From assembly GCF_000763375.1 (NCBI RefSeq), contig NZ_JPSY01000003.1:310001-374000 (forward strand): 64,000 nucleotides of DNA, written 5' to 3'. Positions 18,510 to 28,369 of the stretch are shown here, in pieces (position 1 is the stretch's first letter; every line of letters begins with the position of its first letter). The position numbers and the translations under genes are program-made. Source of the DNA: Microbacterium profundi. GTDB taxonomy: Bacteria > Actinomycetota > Actinomycetes > Actinomycetales > Microbacteriaceae. The notes below the pieces were generated by a model. The model was given only the letters and a program-made list of their open reading frames with translations, made no database searches and was not told where the DNA came from.

Positions 18510-19016
18510 TCAGCGCTCGGAGGCGGGCTTCTCCCGGATCACGAACACCTCGCTGTCGGCGGGCGCGCGACGGGGGCGTTCGGTCTCAGCCTCCGGCTGC
18601 GGAGCACCGACGGTGGGAATCGTGACGCGGATGCCCCCGCCCGCACCGCGCGCCTCGTTCCACAGCTGTCGCAGCGCGAGCCAGAACAGCCCCAGCGCCA
18701 CCGCGATGGCGGCGGTCAGAAGCAGCGGGAACCACGTCTGCGGATAGCAGCCGACGGCGATCGTCAACGCGTGCCAGACACCGAAGCCCAGCACATCCCA
18801 CCACGAGAGCATGCGGGTCTCGCGCACCGATGCACGGGCGCGCACCAGCAGAGTGAGGGCGAGCTGACCGATGAACACGGAGGGGATCGCGATGAACAGC
18901 ACCCAGAGGAATGCCCACCCGCCGGCGTTGAAGATGCCCCAGCCGATCAGCAACCACAACGGCAGCACGACAGCCGCAGGCATGAGCCACCGATAGAACG
19001 CGCGTCGCAACCACAT
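18510..19016 (-). CDS. Conserved membrane protein, function unknown
   Basis: A 168-residue protein (from the ATG at 19016) with four predicted membrane helices between residues 8 and 120: [52 protein letters not shown] and [19 protein letters not shown] charged cytoplasmic tail with [18 protein letters not shown] follows. I do not recognise a family with a known role. An in-frame ATG at 19070 would add 18 residues; neither start has a clear ribosome-binding site. It is divergent from map. Confidence 0.65.
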   Translation of the reverse strand: MWLRRAFYRWLMPAAVVLPLWLLIGWGIFNAGGWAFLWVLFIAIPSVFIGQLALTLLVRARASVRETRMLSWWDVLGFGVWHALTIAVGCYPQTWFPLLLTAAIAVALGLFWLALRQLWNEARGAGGGIRVTIPTVGAPQPEAETERPRRAPADSEVFVIREKPASER

Positions 19017-19132
19017 GCTGAGATCGTACGACGCTCTCCTGCGCGCACGGCGGGTGTTCGCTGTGAGCATGGACTGCGCGGATCGGACAGGCTGCGCGCA
19101 TCGGGGAGAATGGAACAGACGAGAGGAACACC

Positions 19133-19915
19133 ATGATCGAATTGCGCACCCCTGCCGAGATCGACGAGATGCGAGCGGCCGGACGATTCGTGGCCGAGGC
19201 CCTGGCGACGCTGCGCGATGAGACCAAGATCGGAACGAATCTGCTCTCGATCGATCGCCGCGCGCATGACATGATCCGCAAGCAGGGCGCCGAATCCTGC
19301 TACATCGACTACCACCCCTCGTTCGGTGCCAGCCCGTTCGGCAAGGTCATCTGCACCTCCATCAACGATGCAGTCCTGCACGGACTCCCCCACGACTACA
19401 CGCTTCGCGACGGCGATCTCGTGACACTGGACTTCGCGGTCTCCGTGGACGGCTGGGTCGCCGACTCCGCCGTGTCATTCGTCGTCGGCACGCCGCGCGA
19501 CGAGGATCTCCGCCTCATCGAGACCACCGAGCGGGCGCTGGATGCTGCGATCACCGCCGCCACGATCGGCAACCGCATCGGCGACATCTCCGCGGCGATC
19601 GCCGCGGTGTCGCACGGCGAAGGTTATTCCATCAACACCGACTTCGGCGGACACGGCGTCGGCCGTATCATGCACGGCGACCCGCACATCCCGAACGACG
19701 GCCGCGCCGGCCGCGGTTTCCCACTGCGCTCAGGTCTCGTGTTCGCCATCGAGCCGTGGCTGCTCGCCACCACCGACGAACTCGTGACAGACCCGGACGG
19801 CTGGACCCTGCGCAGCGTCGACGGCTCTCGCGGCGCCCACTCCGAGCACACGATCGCGGTCACCGAGGACGGTCCCATCATCCTCACCGACCGCTCGTTC
19901 CTCGGGGTGAACTGA
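19133..19915 (+). CDS. map: Methionine aminopeptidase type I
   Basis: A 260-residue enzyme that removes the initiator Met. Metal-binding residues sit in VTLDFAVSVDGWVADSAV (two Asp), in FGGHGVGRIMHGDPHIPN (His), and in the later FAIEPW and HSEHTIAV (Glu). The ATG start follows GAGAGGAACACC. Compared with classical Map, the loop around residues 60-70 has YHPSFGASPFGKVICTSIND. Peptide deformylase, the partner in N-terminal processing, lies at 43.6 kb. Confidence 0.95.
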   Translation: MIELRTPAEIDEMRAAGRFVAEALATLRDETKIGTNLLSIDRRAHDMIRKQGAESCYIDYHPSFGASPFGKVICTSINDAVLHGLPHDYTLRDGDLVTLDFAVSVDGWVADSAVSFVVGTPRDEDLRLIETTERALDAAITAATIGNRIGDISAAIAAVSHGEGYSINTDFGGHGVGRIMHGDPHIPNDGRAGRGFPLRSGLVFAIEPWLLATTDELVTDPDGWTLRSVDGSRGAHSEHTIAVTEDGPIILTDRSFLGVN

Positions 19916-19941
19916 CTCCGAGCGGATGCTGTAGCCGAGGA

Positions 19942-20235
19942 TCAGGTCGCGGTGTAGACGAATACGTCGGTCAGCATCGGGAGCTCGAACTGCTGTGGCA
20001 GGCGCGATCCCACGCGCAGTCAGGATCCGAGTGATTCCAGAGCAGGCCGCGCGTCCCGATCAGCGCGCGTGAAGAGAAGTCCGGTGAACTTGCCAGTGCC
20101 GGCTCCGAGGTCGAGCACCGTACTCACGCGCGATGGAAGGATCTCGCCTGCGGCGGCATCGGGGAACCCCGGCCGGAACCGGTCGTAGTCCTCGCCGATG
20201 TTCTCGAACGACTTCGCCAGCTGCTGCTTCTGCAT
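19942..20235 (-). pseudogene. Decayed class I SAM-dependent methyltransferase
   Basis: The N-terminus is intact: MQKQQLAKSFENIGEDYDRF, then VSTVLDLGAGTGKFTGLL, the SAM-binding motif I. After TRADR the homology stops and the frame ends at 20020 (DARPALESLGS). Further on, in another frame, the end of such a methyltransferase can be read as SRLPQQFELPMLTDVFVYTAT with its own stop at 19942. About 150 residues of the middle (substrate domain) are missing, from comparison with the usual length near 250. This looks like one internal deletion that also shifted the frame. A functional enzyme is not possible. Confidence 0.8.
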
Positions 20236-20272
20236 GCCTCGACGCTAACAGTCACGCGCAGCGCGCAGCGCG

Positions 20273-21871
20273 TTACGCGAGTTCGATCAGGTCCTGGTAC
20301 TCCTGGCTCCAGATGTCCTCAACGCCGTCGGGCAGGATCAGCACGCGCTCGGGGTTGAGTGACTGCACCGCGCCAGGGTCGTGCGAGACCAGCACCACGG
20401 CGCCCTCGTAGTGCGCCAGAGCGTCGAGGATCTCCTCGCGCGATGCAGGGTCGAGGTTGTTCGTGGGCTCGTCGAGCAGCAGCAGATTCGCGGATGACAC
20501 GACAAGGGTCGCCAGCGAGAGTCGAGTCTTCTCGCCACCGGAGAGGACTCCTGCGGGCTTCAGCACGTCGTCACCCGTGAACAGGAACGAGCCCAGTACG
20601 CGGCGCGCCTCCATCTCGGTGATGTGGGGCGCAGCCGACACCATGTTCTGCAGCACTGACCGCTCGACGTCGAGGTTCTCGTGCTCCTGCGCGTAGTAGC
20701 CGATCTTCACGCCGAAGCCGGGCTGCAACTCCCCCGTGTCCGGCTGGTCGACGCCGGCCAGCATTCGCAGCAGGGTCGTCTTGCCCGCACCGTTGAGTCC
20801 GAGCACGACGACCTTCGAACCGCGGTCGATCGCGAGGTCGACATCGGTGAAGATCTCTAGCGAACCGTAGGACTTCGACAGGCCCGTCGCCATCATCGGC
20901 GTCTTTCCGCAGGGTGCGGGCTTCGGGAAGCGCAGCTTGGCCACGCGGTCGACCTCGCGCACGTCATCCAGACCGGCCAGCATCTTCTCTGCACGCGCCA
21001 CCATCTGATGCGCAGCGGCGGCCTTCGACGCCTTGGCTCCGAAGCGAGCGGCCTGCTGCTGCAGCGTCGTCGCCTTCTTCTCGACGTTCGCGCGTTCCTT
21101 CTTGCGGCGCTCCTCGTCGGCGACCCGCTGACGAAGGTAGTTCTTCCAGTTCATGTTATAGATGTCGATGTTCTGCCGGTTCGCGTCCAGGTAGAACACC
21201 CGGTTGACCGTCTCGCCGACGAGTTCGACATCGTGACTGATCACGATCAGCCCGCCCTTGTAGTTCTTGAGGAACTCACGCAGCCACACGACGCTGTCGG
21301 CGTCGAGGTGGTTGGTCGGCTCATCGAGAATCATCGTCTGGGCATCGGAGAACAGGATGCGCGCGAGCTCGATGCGTCGGCGCTGACCACCGGAGAGGGT
21401 CGAGAGCGGCTGGTCGAGGATCCGGTCCGGCAGCGAGAGGTTGTTGGCGATGGAGGCCGCCTCCGCCTCGGCGGCGTATCCGCCGAGTCCCTCGAACTGC
21501 TCGGTGAGGTTGCCGAATCGGCGCATCGCCTTGTCCGCGACCTTCTGGTCGTCGGAGGCCATGTCCTCGGCGGCCTTGGTCATCCCGAGCTGGATCGTGC
21601 CGAGGCCACGTGCGTCGAGGATGCGCGTGCGTGCCAGCATCTCCGGGTCACCGGTGCGGGGGTCCTGCGGGAGATACCCGAGTTCGCCGGACTTAGTCAC
21701 TTTGCCGTCCGAAGGAAGCAGGTCGCCCGCGAGCACCTTCGTCAGAGTGGTCTTGCCGGCGCCGTTGCGACCGACCAGACCGATCTTGTCGCCGTCGGAG
21801 ACGCGGAACGACACGCCGTCCATGAGGAGGCGGGCGCCAACGCGAATCTCGAGGTCGTGCACGGCAAGCAC
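20273..21871 (-). CDS. ABC-F family ATPase (ribosome-associated type)
   Basis: A 532-residue protein with two ABC ATPase domains and no membrane segment. The first has Walker A GLVGRNGAGKTT, signature LSGGQRRRIELARIL and Walker B MILDEPTNHLD. The linker (residues 235-310) is highly charged (ADEERRKKERANVEKKA). The second domain has LGLNGAGKTT, LSGGEKTRLSLA and LLLLDEPTNNLD. ABC-F proteins act on the ribosome, either as housekeeping translation factors or as antibiotic-protection factors. The subfamily cannot be fixed by eye. Confidence 0.9.
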   Translation of the reverse strand: MLAVHDLEIRVGARLLMDGVSFRVSDGDKIGLVGRNGAGKTTLTKVLAGDLLPSDGKVTKSGELGYLPQDPRTGDPEMLARTRILDARGLGTIQLGMTKAAEDMASDDQKVADKAMRRFGNLTEQFEGLGGYAAEAEAASIANNLSLPDRILDQPLSTLSGGQRRRIELARILFSDAQTMILDEPTNHLDADSVVWLREFLKNYKGGLIVISHDVELVGETVNRVFYLDANRQNIDIYNMNWKNYLRQRVADEERRKKERANVEKKATTLQQQAARFGAKASKAAAAHQMVARAEKMLAGLDDVREVDRVAKLRFPKPAPCGKTPMMATGLSKSYGSLEIFTDVDLAIDRGSKVVVLGLNGAGKTTLLRMLAGVDQPDTGELQPGFGVKIGYYAQEHENLDVERSVLQNMVSAAPHITEMEARRVLGSFLFTGDDVLKPAGVLSGGEKTRLSLATLVVSSANLLLLDEPTNNLDPASREEILDALAHYEGAVVLVSHDPGAVQSLNPERVLILPDGVEDIWSQEYQDLIELA

Positions 21872-21973
21872 AGCAATGGTCCGTTTCGTCAGGGTGGGAA
21901 GTTGACCGATGGGCCAGCCTCTCAGTATAGGTCGGCTCGTCTGTCAGGACGCCCACAGCAGCACGTACAAGAC

Positions 21974-22008
21974 ACCTCCGGAGTATGACGAAGTCGATAC
22001 CTGAGGGT
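21974..22008. promoter_or_regulatory. Interrupted dyad upstream of dedA/two-component genes (candidate operator)
   Basis: Nested inverted repeats: outer arms ACCTC / GAGGGT and inner arms GTAT (21983-21986) / ATAC (21997-22000), around a GACGAAGTC centre. It lies about 40 nt before the dedA start. A dyad of the same plan lies after the response-regulator gene at 24669-24700. LuxR-type regulators often bind such sites in their own promoters; the link is an inference. Confidence 0.35.
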
Positions 22009-22045
22009 GATGTGAGCGTACCCGGCCGATACGTACGTTCTACGG

Positions 22046-22711
22046 GTGGACATCATCAACGACCTCATCCTCCAAGCCGCCGCCTCTCCGTGGCTCTACC
22101 TCGTGATGTTCGCGACTGCGGTGATCGACGGCTTCTTCCCGCCCATTCCGAGCGAGACCGTACTCGTCGCCGCAGCAGCCGTCGCGGCATCCACCGGCGA
22201 GACGAACATGCCGCTGCTGATCGCCGTCGCAGCCCTCGGTGCGATGATCGGCGACAACATCGCGTATGCGATCGGTCGGTCGGTCGGCACCACGAGATTC
22301 ACTTGGATGCGCCGTCCCAAGGTCGCGGCCGCGTTCGAACGCGCACAGCGCACTCTCTCGCGCAGCGGCGCACCGCTCATCCTCGGTGCACGCTACATCC
22401 CGATCGGTCGGGTCGCGGTGAACATGTCGGCTGGCGCTCTCGGCTACTCGTGGCGACGCTTCCTGCCGCTCAGTGTGGTCGGCGGGATCATGTGGGCTGC
22501 GTACAGCGCCGGCATCGGCCTGCTTGCCGGCCGCTGGCTCGAGGATCAGCCGCTGCTCAGCGCGGTCTTCGGCGTAGCCTTCGCCCTGGTGCTGGGCTTC
22601 GCGATCGATCGGGTGGCAGCGGCGATCCGCCGACGCCGCACCGTTGTCGATTCCGGATCCGCCGCAGACGACGAGGTGCGCGCCGTCGAGCCCGCAGGGG
22701 TGACAGGATGA
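22046..22711 (+). CDS. DedA family membrane protein
   Basis: A 221-residue polytopic protein with the family pattern FPPIPSETVLVAAAAVAA near residue 30, GDNIAYAIGRSVG and ARYIPIGRVAVNMSAGALG. DedA proteins are now linked to lipid carrier (undecaprenyl phosphate) or phospholipid flipping, and mutants show envelope stress. The start is GTG at 22046. The stop overlaps the histidine kinase start by 4 nt (ATGA), so all three downstream functions may be co-regulated. Confidence 0.85.
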   Translation: MDIINDLILQAAASPWLYLVMFATAVIDGFFPPIPSETVLVAAAAVAASTGETNMPLLIAVAALGAMIGDNIAYAIGRSVGTTRFTWMRRPKVAAAFERAQRTLSRSGAPLILGARYIPIGRVAVNMSAGALGYSWRRFLPLSVVGGIMWAAYSAGIGLLAGRWLEDQPLLSAVFGVAFALVLGFAIDRVAAAIRRRRTVVDSGSAADDEVRAVEPAGVTG

Positions 22712-23994
22712 CTCCCATGAAGGCCGCCCGACTCGAGAAGCGCGAGCTGAAACGCGACAGGAAGAACGACAAGCGCGAGCAGAAGGCGCGCGACAAGGCA
22801 GCTCGCCGTCCGCTCGACCGCCGCACCGTCATGATCGTGATCCTCTCGGCTGTCGCCGTGACGCTGTATTCGGTCGCCGTCCCCGTGCACGTCGCCCTGT
22901 ACGCGAGCCCGGTGCCGGTCATGATGCTGCTCGCCGCCGTCGCGGTGGCTGCGGCCCTGGTCGGCGTCAAGTATCCGAACCTGGCGATCATCATGTTCAC
23001 CGTCGCCGCAGTGCTGATCCCTCTCACGATCAGCAGAGACGCTGCAGTCCAGGCGCCTTGGCCGTGGTCGGTGCCGATGCTGATCACCTTCGCCGTCGCC
23101 GTCGCCGCTCTCACGTTCCAGCACGGGTGGCGCCATGGACTGATCATGCTGGGGTCGGGCACGGCATCAGGACTCGTGGCGTCGATCATGCTGCCGACCG
23201 TGCCGAGCGCGAACTCACTGATCGTCACGACTTCGGTCGTCGGCGGAATCTACCTGATCGCGGTGCTGCTGGCAGGAAGGCTCCGTCTGGGTGACGAGCT
23301 CACCCGTCAACGTGCGCACACCGCCGAAGAGCAGGCACGGCGCGAACTCGTCGAGGAACGCACCAGGATCGCCCGTGAACTGCACGATGTGGTCGCGCAC
23401 AGCATGTCGGTGATCCAGGTGCAGGCCTCCACAGCGCGGTACCGACTGCCTGATCTTCCTGCCGATGTCGCCACCGAGTTCGACGATCTGGCGGCCACGG
23501 CCCGCTCCTCGCTCACCGAGATGCGGCGACTGCTCGGTGTCCTGCGCACGGAGGACCAATCCGCTGAGCTCACCCCGCAACAGGGGATCGGCGACATTCC
23601 GGCGCTCGTCGACAGCATCCGACGCGCCGGTGTCGACGTCGGGCTGGAACTCGTCACCGCCGACGTCACCGCGGCGCCGGGGAGTGTTCAGATCGCCGCC
23701 TTCCGCATCGTCCAGGAAGCACTGAGCAATGCCGTGCGGCACGCCCCAGGCTCCCGTGTCTCGGTGAGCGTCCGCACCGATGACACGACGATCCGCCTTC
23801 GCGTGCACAATTCGACCGCGACAGACGAGGCCGCCGGTTCGTCAGGCGCTGCGCAGTCCGCAGGGCACGGCCTTCGGGGCATGCGGGAACGGGTCGCCCT
23901 GGTCGACGGTACTCTTGAGGCCGGTCCGGGTGCGGACGGCCGCTGGACGGTTGCTGCTGTGCTTCCGTGGGTGTCGAAGCAGGAGAGCATGTGA
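22708..23994 (+). CDS. Two-component sensor histidine kinase (NarL/DesK class)
   Basis: A 428-residue membrane kinase. A charged Lys/Arg/Glu-rich N-terminus (residues 5-38) precedes about five to six membrane helices (40-195). A HisKA_3 dimerisation helix carries the phospho-acceptor His226 in RIARELHDVVAHSMSVIQ. A C-terminal HATPase_c domain has EALSNAVRHAPGS (N box) and GHGLRGMRERV (G box). There is no large extracellular sensor, so the signal is probably sensed in the membrane. It is coupled to dedA upstream (ATGA) and to the response regulator downstream (GTGA). Confidence 0.92.
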   Translation: MTPMKAARLEKRELKRDRKNDKREQKARDKAARRPLDRRTVMIVILSAVAVTLYSVAVPVHVALYASPVPVMMLLAAVAVAAALVGVKYPNLAIIMFTVAAVLIPLTISRDAAVQAPWPWSVPMLITFAVAVAALTFQHGWRHGLIMLGSGTASGLVASIMLPTVPSANSLIVTTSVVGGIYLIAVLLAGRLRLGDELTRQRAHTAEEQARRELVEERTRIARELHDVVAHSMSVIQVQASTARYRLPDLPADVATEFDDLAATARSSLTEMRRLLGVLRTEDQSAELTPQQGIGDIPALVDSIRRAGVDVGLELVTADVTAAPGSVQIAAFRIVQEALSNAVRHAPGSRVSVSVRTDDTTIRLRVHNSTATDEAAGSSGAAQSAGHGLRGMRERVALVDGTLEAGPGADGRWTVAAVLPWVSKQESM

Positions 23995-24659
23995 GCATCG
24001 AAGTCCTCATCGCCGATGATCAGGCGATGGTGCGCGCCGGCTTCGCCGCGCTCCTCGACGCTCACGAGGGGATCACGGTCACCGGCCAGGCCTCGGATGG
24101 CGCTGAGGCCGTGGCGCTCGCAGCCAGGCTCGATCCTGACGTCATCCTGATGGACGTCCGGATGCCTGAACTCGACGGGATCGAGGCGACCAGGCGTATC
24201 CTCGGCCCCGGCTACCCCGCCGCCAAGGTGCCGCGCATCCTTATGCTCACCACGTTCGACATCGACGACTACGTCTACGACGCGCTGCAGGCCGGCGCCA
24301 GCGGGTTCCTGCTGAAGGACGCTCTGCCGGAAGAACTCGTGCACGCGGTGCGCGTGATCGCCGCGGGTGACGCGCTGCTGTCTCCGAGCGTCACCCGGCG
24401 GATGATCGCGCAGTTCGCGGCGCAGAAGCCGCGCACCACAGCATCCGGCAATCTGCTCGCCGAACTCACCGACCGCGAGCGAGAGGTCCTGGTCCTCATC
24501 GGACAGGGCCGCTCGAACAATGAGATCGCCGCGAACCTGTTCATCGCCGAGCAGACCGTGAAGACGCACGTCGGCAAGGTGCTCGCGAAGATCGGCGCGC
24601 GCGACCGCGTGCAGGCCGTGATCTTCGCCTACGACACCGGGCTCGCCGAACCAGCCTGA
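23991..24659 (+). CDS. LuxR/NarL-family response regulator
   Basis: A 222-residue regulator. The receiver domain has the acidic pocket IADDQ and the phospho-acceptor Asp55 in VILMDVRMPELDG. The switch Thr is in MLTTFDIDDYVYDAL and the Lys in FLLKDALPEEL. The C-terminal LuxR HTH is LTDREREVLVLIGQGRSNNEI with VKTHVGKVLAKI. The GTG start at 23991 has AGGAGA upstream. It is cognate to the adjoining kinase by position, and its likely targets include its own operon and the acyltransferase downstream. Confidence 0.93.
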   Translation: MSIEVLIADDQAMVRAGFAALLDAHEGITVTGQASDGAEAVALAARLDPDVILMDVRMPELDGIEATRRILGPGYPAAKVPRILMLTTFDIDDYVYDALQAGASGFLLKDALPEELVHAVRVIAAGDALLSPSVTRRMIAQFAAQKPRTTASGNLLAELTDREREVLVLIGQGRSNNEIAANLFIAEQTVKTHVGKVLAKIGARDRVQAVIFAYDTGLAEPA

Positions 24660-24668
24660 GAACTCCGT

Positions 24669-24700
24669 ACTGCGGTAGGGGTCACGACGAACCCGCAGGT
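24669..24700. promoter_or_regulatory. Interrupted dyad upstream of the acyltransferase gene (candidate operator)
   Basis: Perfect 6-bp outer arms CTGCGG (24670-24675) / CCGCAG (24693-24698) and inner GGGT / ACCC enclose CACGACGA. The plan matches the 21974-22008 dyad: outer arm, gap, 4-bp inner arm, ACGA core. It lies about 60 nt before the acyltransferase start, where an operator for the neighbouring response regulator would be expected. Confidence 0.35.
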
Positions 24701-24759
24701 TGATGCGGCTCGACCCGCCGGATGAATAACCTCCTCGAACACCCACCGAGGAGGACTTC

Positions 24760-26070
24760 ATGGCCATCGCAGAACCGCGATCGAGCAGCACCAGAGCGAC
24801 ACGCGACACCGGCATCGATCTCGTCCGAGCGCTGTGCGTGCTCGGAGTCGTCCTGCTGCACTCGATGATGGTGGGCGTCACAGTCACCGACTCCGGTCCT
24901 CTCTTCGCCAACGCCAGTGACGGATCCTGGTGGATCACTCCGCTGAGCTGGGTGCTGCAGGTCATGCCGCTGTTCTTCGTCATCGGCGGATTCGCCGGAT
25001 ACACATCGCTGCGGCGCGCGCAGCAGCGCGGCGGCACCGCGAAGGAGTTCGTGGCGGCTCGCATCCACCGGCTCGTCCTGCCGGCCGTCGTCACGATCGG
25101 CGTCGTCGGCATCGTGCTGACAGTGCTTCTCGCGAACGGGGTTCCTGCTGATCTCGTGGCGATCGCCGGTTATCGCTACGGGCAACCGCTCTGGTTCCTC
25201 GGTGTCTTCCTGCTGTGCCAGGCTCTGCTGCCGCTGTTCGCGGCCGCGCACCGACGCGCCCCGTGGATCACGATCACTCTGATCGTCGCCGCGGCCGTGG
25301 CGGTGGATGCCGTGCGCAATGCGACTGGGATCGACGGCGTCGGCTTCGTGAACCTCGCGTTCGTCTGGCTCGCACTGCAGCAGCTCGGCTTCTTCTTCGC
25401 CGAGGGCCGGATCGACGCTCTCACCCGCCGCACACGGATCGTGATCGGAATCTCCGCCGTCGCCGCCCTGGTGACCACGTTCCTCACGGGCACCTACTCC
25501 CCCGACCTGATCGCGAACATCAACCCTCCCACTGCCTCTCTGCTGCTGGTCGGAGTCGCGCACACCATGCTGCTCTCGATCCTGCGCGATCGCGTCGCGT
25601 CGTGGAGCCGACTCCCCCTACCCAGCAGGTTCCTCACTTTCGTCACCCCACGTGCGATGACGATCTATCTCTGGCACATGCCGGTGCTCCTCGCGATGGC
25701 CGGCGCATCTGCGGTGTTCGCCATGACGACCGGCATCGCTCTGCCCGAGCCCAGCAGCATCGAGTGGTGGATGACGAGGCCGCTGTGGCTCGTGACCGTG
25801 GTCGCCTTGACCGCGGGCATCGCCTTCCTGCTCGCCGGGATCGAGGCACGACGCATTCCCACGCCCACGCGTTCTGCAGGTCGGCTGGTCACCGCGAGTG
25901 CGGTGGGCACCGTCGCCATCGTCGGACTGCTGGTCGTCGGCACGACGCCTGTGACGGCATCGGTCGCGGTGGTGCTCCTCATCGCCTCACTGCGACTTGC
26001 CAGGCCGGGTCGCGGCGACTCGGCCTGGCAACTCGCAGCTCCGACACCACGGGCACGGGTTCAAGGGTGA
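24760..26070 (+). CDS. Acyltransferase family (acyltransferase 3) membrane protein
   Basis: A 436-residue protein with roughly ten membrane helices. The N-terminal motif is DTGIDLVRALCVLGVVLLHS, where the RAL and the His are typical of acyltransferase 3 enzymes. LFFVIGGFAGYTSLRRA and IYLWHMPVLLAM follow. Such enzymes O-acetylate exported polysaccharides, peptidoglycan or lipids; the substrate is unknown here. The ATG follows GAGGAGGACTTC, a strong ribosome-binding site. The position after a membrane-sensing two-component pair suggests an envelope modification that responds to stress. Confidence 0.82.
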   Translation: MAIAEPRSSSTRATRDTGIDLVRALCVLGVVLLHSMMVGVTVTDSGPLFANASDGSWWITPLSWVLQVMPLFFVIGGFAGYTSLRRAQQRGGTAKEFVAARIHRLVLPAVVTIGVVGIVLTVLLANGVPADLVAIAGYRYGQPLWFLGVFLLCQALLPLFAAAHRRAPWITITLIVAAAVAVDAVRNATGIDGVGFVNLAFVWLALQQLGFFFAEGRIDALTRRTRIVIGISAVAALVTTFLTGTYSPDLIANINPPTASLLLVGVAHTMLLSILRDRVASWSRLPLPSRFLTFVTPRAMTIYLWHMPVLLAMAGASAVFAMTTGIALPEPSSIEWWMTRPLWLVTVVALTAGIAFLLAGIEARRIPTPTRSAGRLVTASAVGTVAIVGLLVVGTTPVTASVAVVLLIASLRLARPGRGDSAWQLAAPTPRARVQG

Positions 26071-26094
26071 TGCAGAAGGCGTAGAGGGATGCCG

Positions 26095-27252
26095 TCACAC
26101 GTCGCGAAGCGCGGCGATGCGGGTGACGGCCTCGGTGAGGATCTCGGGACTGGTGCCGAAGTTCAGGCGCGCGTGACCGGCGCCCTCTGCACCGAACGCG
26201 AGCCCGTAGTGCAGTGCGACCTTGGCCTCGCGGAGGATCCTTCTGGCAGGGTTGTCACCCCAGCCGAGCTCAGTCAGATCGATCCAGGCGAGATATCCGG
26301 CGTCCGGCATCCGATAGCGCGCACCGGAAAGGTGCTCGGCCAGCAGGGTCGCAAGCAGGCGGCGGTTCTCGTCGAGGGTGTCGAGCAGCCCGTCGAGCCA
26401 TCCGTCGCTCTCCTCGCTGAACGCGGCGACGGCGGCGAGAAGACCGAACTGCCCCGTGCGCCACTCCACCTCGATCGGCAGGGAACGCACGACCCGCGTC
26501 GGACCATCGGATGCTGTGACGATCAGCGCGCACTTGAGGCCGGCGAGGTTGAACGCCTTGCTCGCACTGACCACTGCATAGCCGAACTCGCGCGCAGCAT
26601 CCGAGATCGCGAGAAATGGCGTGAATCCGGCGTCCGGCTGGGCCAGAGGCGCATGGATCTCGTCGGAAACCACTGTCGCGCCGTGAGCAGCGGCCAACTC
26701 GGCGAGGGCTGTGAGCGAGGCCACGGAGTGCACAGTGCCGGTGGGGTTGTGCGGGCTGCAGAGCAGAATCGCGCGTGCGCCTTCTTCCAGCGCACTGCGG
26801 ATGCCGTCGAGATCGATCTCCCATGCCGTACCTGTGTCGCGCAACGGCACCCGCTCGACGACCGCGCCGGCCTCTTCGACGAGGTCGTAGAACGGTGGAT
26901 AGACCGGCGGCATCACGATCACGCGGTCACCCGGCGTCGTCACGCGTCGGAGGATCTCCACGATGCCCATGCTGACGTCTGCCGTCGACCGCATGCGCGC
27001 GGGATCCGGCGACCAGCCGAACCGACGTGTCGCGAATTCCGCGTAGGCGGCCGCGAGCGGTGTGCGCGAGGCGACGTAGCCGGTGTCGCCGGTCTCGACG
27101 GCGCGACTCAGCGCCCGCGTGATCGCCGGCGCCAGCGGAAAATCGGTCTCGGCGACGAACAACGGCAGCACATCGGCGGGATACTCCCGCCACTTCTCGC
27201 TGGTGCGCTCTCTGAGCTGCTGCAGAGGGAGTGCACGGACCTTCGTGCTCAC
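26095..27252 (-). CDS. PLP-dependent C-S beta-lyase (PatB/MalY-type aminotransferase fold)
   Basis: A 385-residue fold-type I PLP enzyme. The N-terminal LPLFVAETDFPLAPAI and the later GYVASRTPL are typical of the MalY/PatB cystathionine beta-lyase group. The motif LLCSPHNPTGTVHS supplies the Asn, DEIHAPL the Asp, and VSASKAFNLAGLKCA the Schiff-base Lys. These enzymes split cystathionine or cysteine S-conjugates to a thiol, pyruvate and ammonia. The GTG start lies only 7 nt after the sufT stop, so the gene appears to be the last member of the suf operon. A plain aminotransferase cannot be excluded. Confidence 0.82.
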   Translation of the reverse strand: MSTKVRALPLQQLRERTSEKWREYPADVLPLFVAETDFPLAPAITRALSRAVETGDTGYVASRTPLAAAYAEFATRRFGWSPDPARMRSTADVSMGIVEILRRVTTPGDRVIVMPPVYPPFYDLVEEAGAVVERVPLRDTGTAWEIDLDGIRSALEEGARAILLCSPHNPTGTVHSVASLTALAELAAAHGATVVSDEIHAPLAQPDAGFTPFLAISDAAREFGYAVVSASKAFNLAGLKCALIVTASDGPTRVVRSLPIEVEWRTGQFGLLAAVAAFSEESDGWLDGLLDTLDENRRLLATLLAEHLSGARYRMPDAGYLAWIDLTELGWGDNPARRILREAKVALHYGLAFGAEGAGHARLNFGTSPEILTEAVTRIAALRDV

Positions 27253-27259
27253 GGCACCG

Positions 27260-27589
27260 TCAGATGGCGAAGCCGAGCGCGCGCATCATGTCGCGCCCGT
27301 CATCGGTGATCTTCTCCGGACCCCACGGCGGCATCCACACCCAGTTGATGCGGAACCGATCGACGACCGAGTCGAGCGCCTGCGCCGCCTGCTCCTCGAG
27401 CACATCGGTGAGCGGGCAGCCTGCGCTCGTCAGCGTCATGTGGATCACGAGGGCGTCGTTCTCGTCGTCCCAGGCGAGATCGTAGATGAGTCCGAGGTCG
27501 ACGACGTTGATCCCGAGCTCGGGGTCCATCACGTCCTTGAGAGCCTCGGTGACCTCATCGAACTTCTCTGGAGCAAGAGTCGCGGTCAT
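27260..27589 (-). CDS. sufT: SufT/PaaD-like metal-sulfur cluster assembly factor (DUF59)
   Basis: A 109-residue MIP18/DUF59 protein. Typical segments are VMDPELGINVVDLGLIYDLA, the strand IHMTLTSAGCPLTD with its conserved Cys, and INWVWMPPWGPEKIT with DDGRDMMRALGF near the end. SufT helps mature or transfer Fe-S clusters. It follows sufC by 9 nt and precedes the C-S lyase by 7 nt. Confidence 0.9.
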   Translation of the reverse strand: MTATLAPEKFDEVTEALKDVMDPELGINVVDLGLIYDLAWDDENDALVIHMTLTSAGCPLTDVLEEQAAQALDSVVDRFRINWVWMPPWGPEKITDDGRDMMRALGFAI

Positions 27590-27598
27590 GCGATCAGC

Positions 27599-28369
<771 letters not shown>

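Noticed and set aside
21985..22707. N-terminal extension of the histidine kinase
   Set aside because: It would overlap the whole dedA gene in another frame. The ATG at 22708 gives the usual ATGA coupling and kinase N-terminus.
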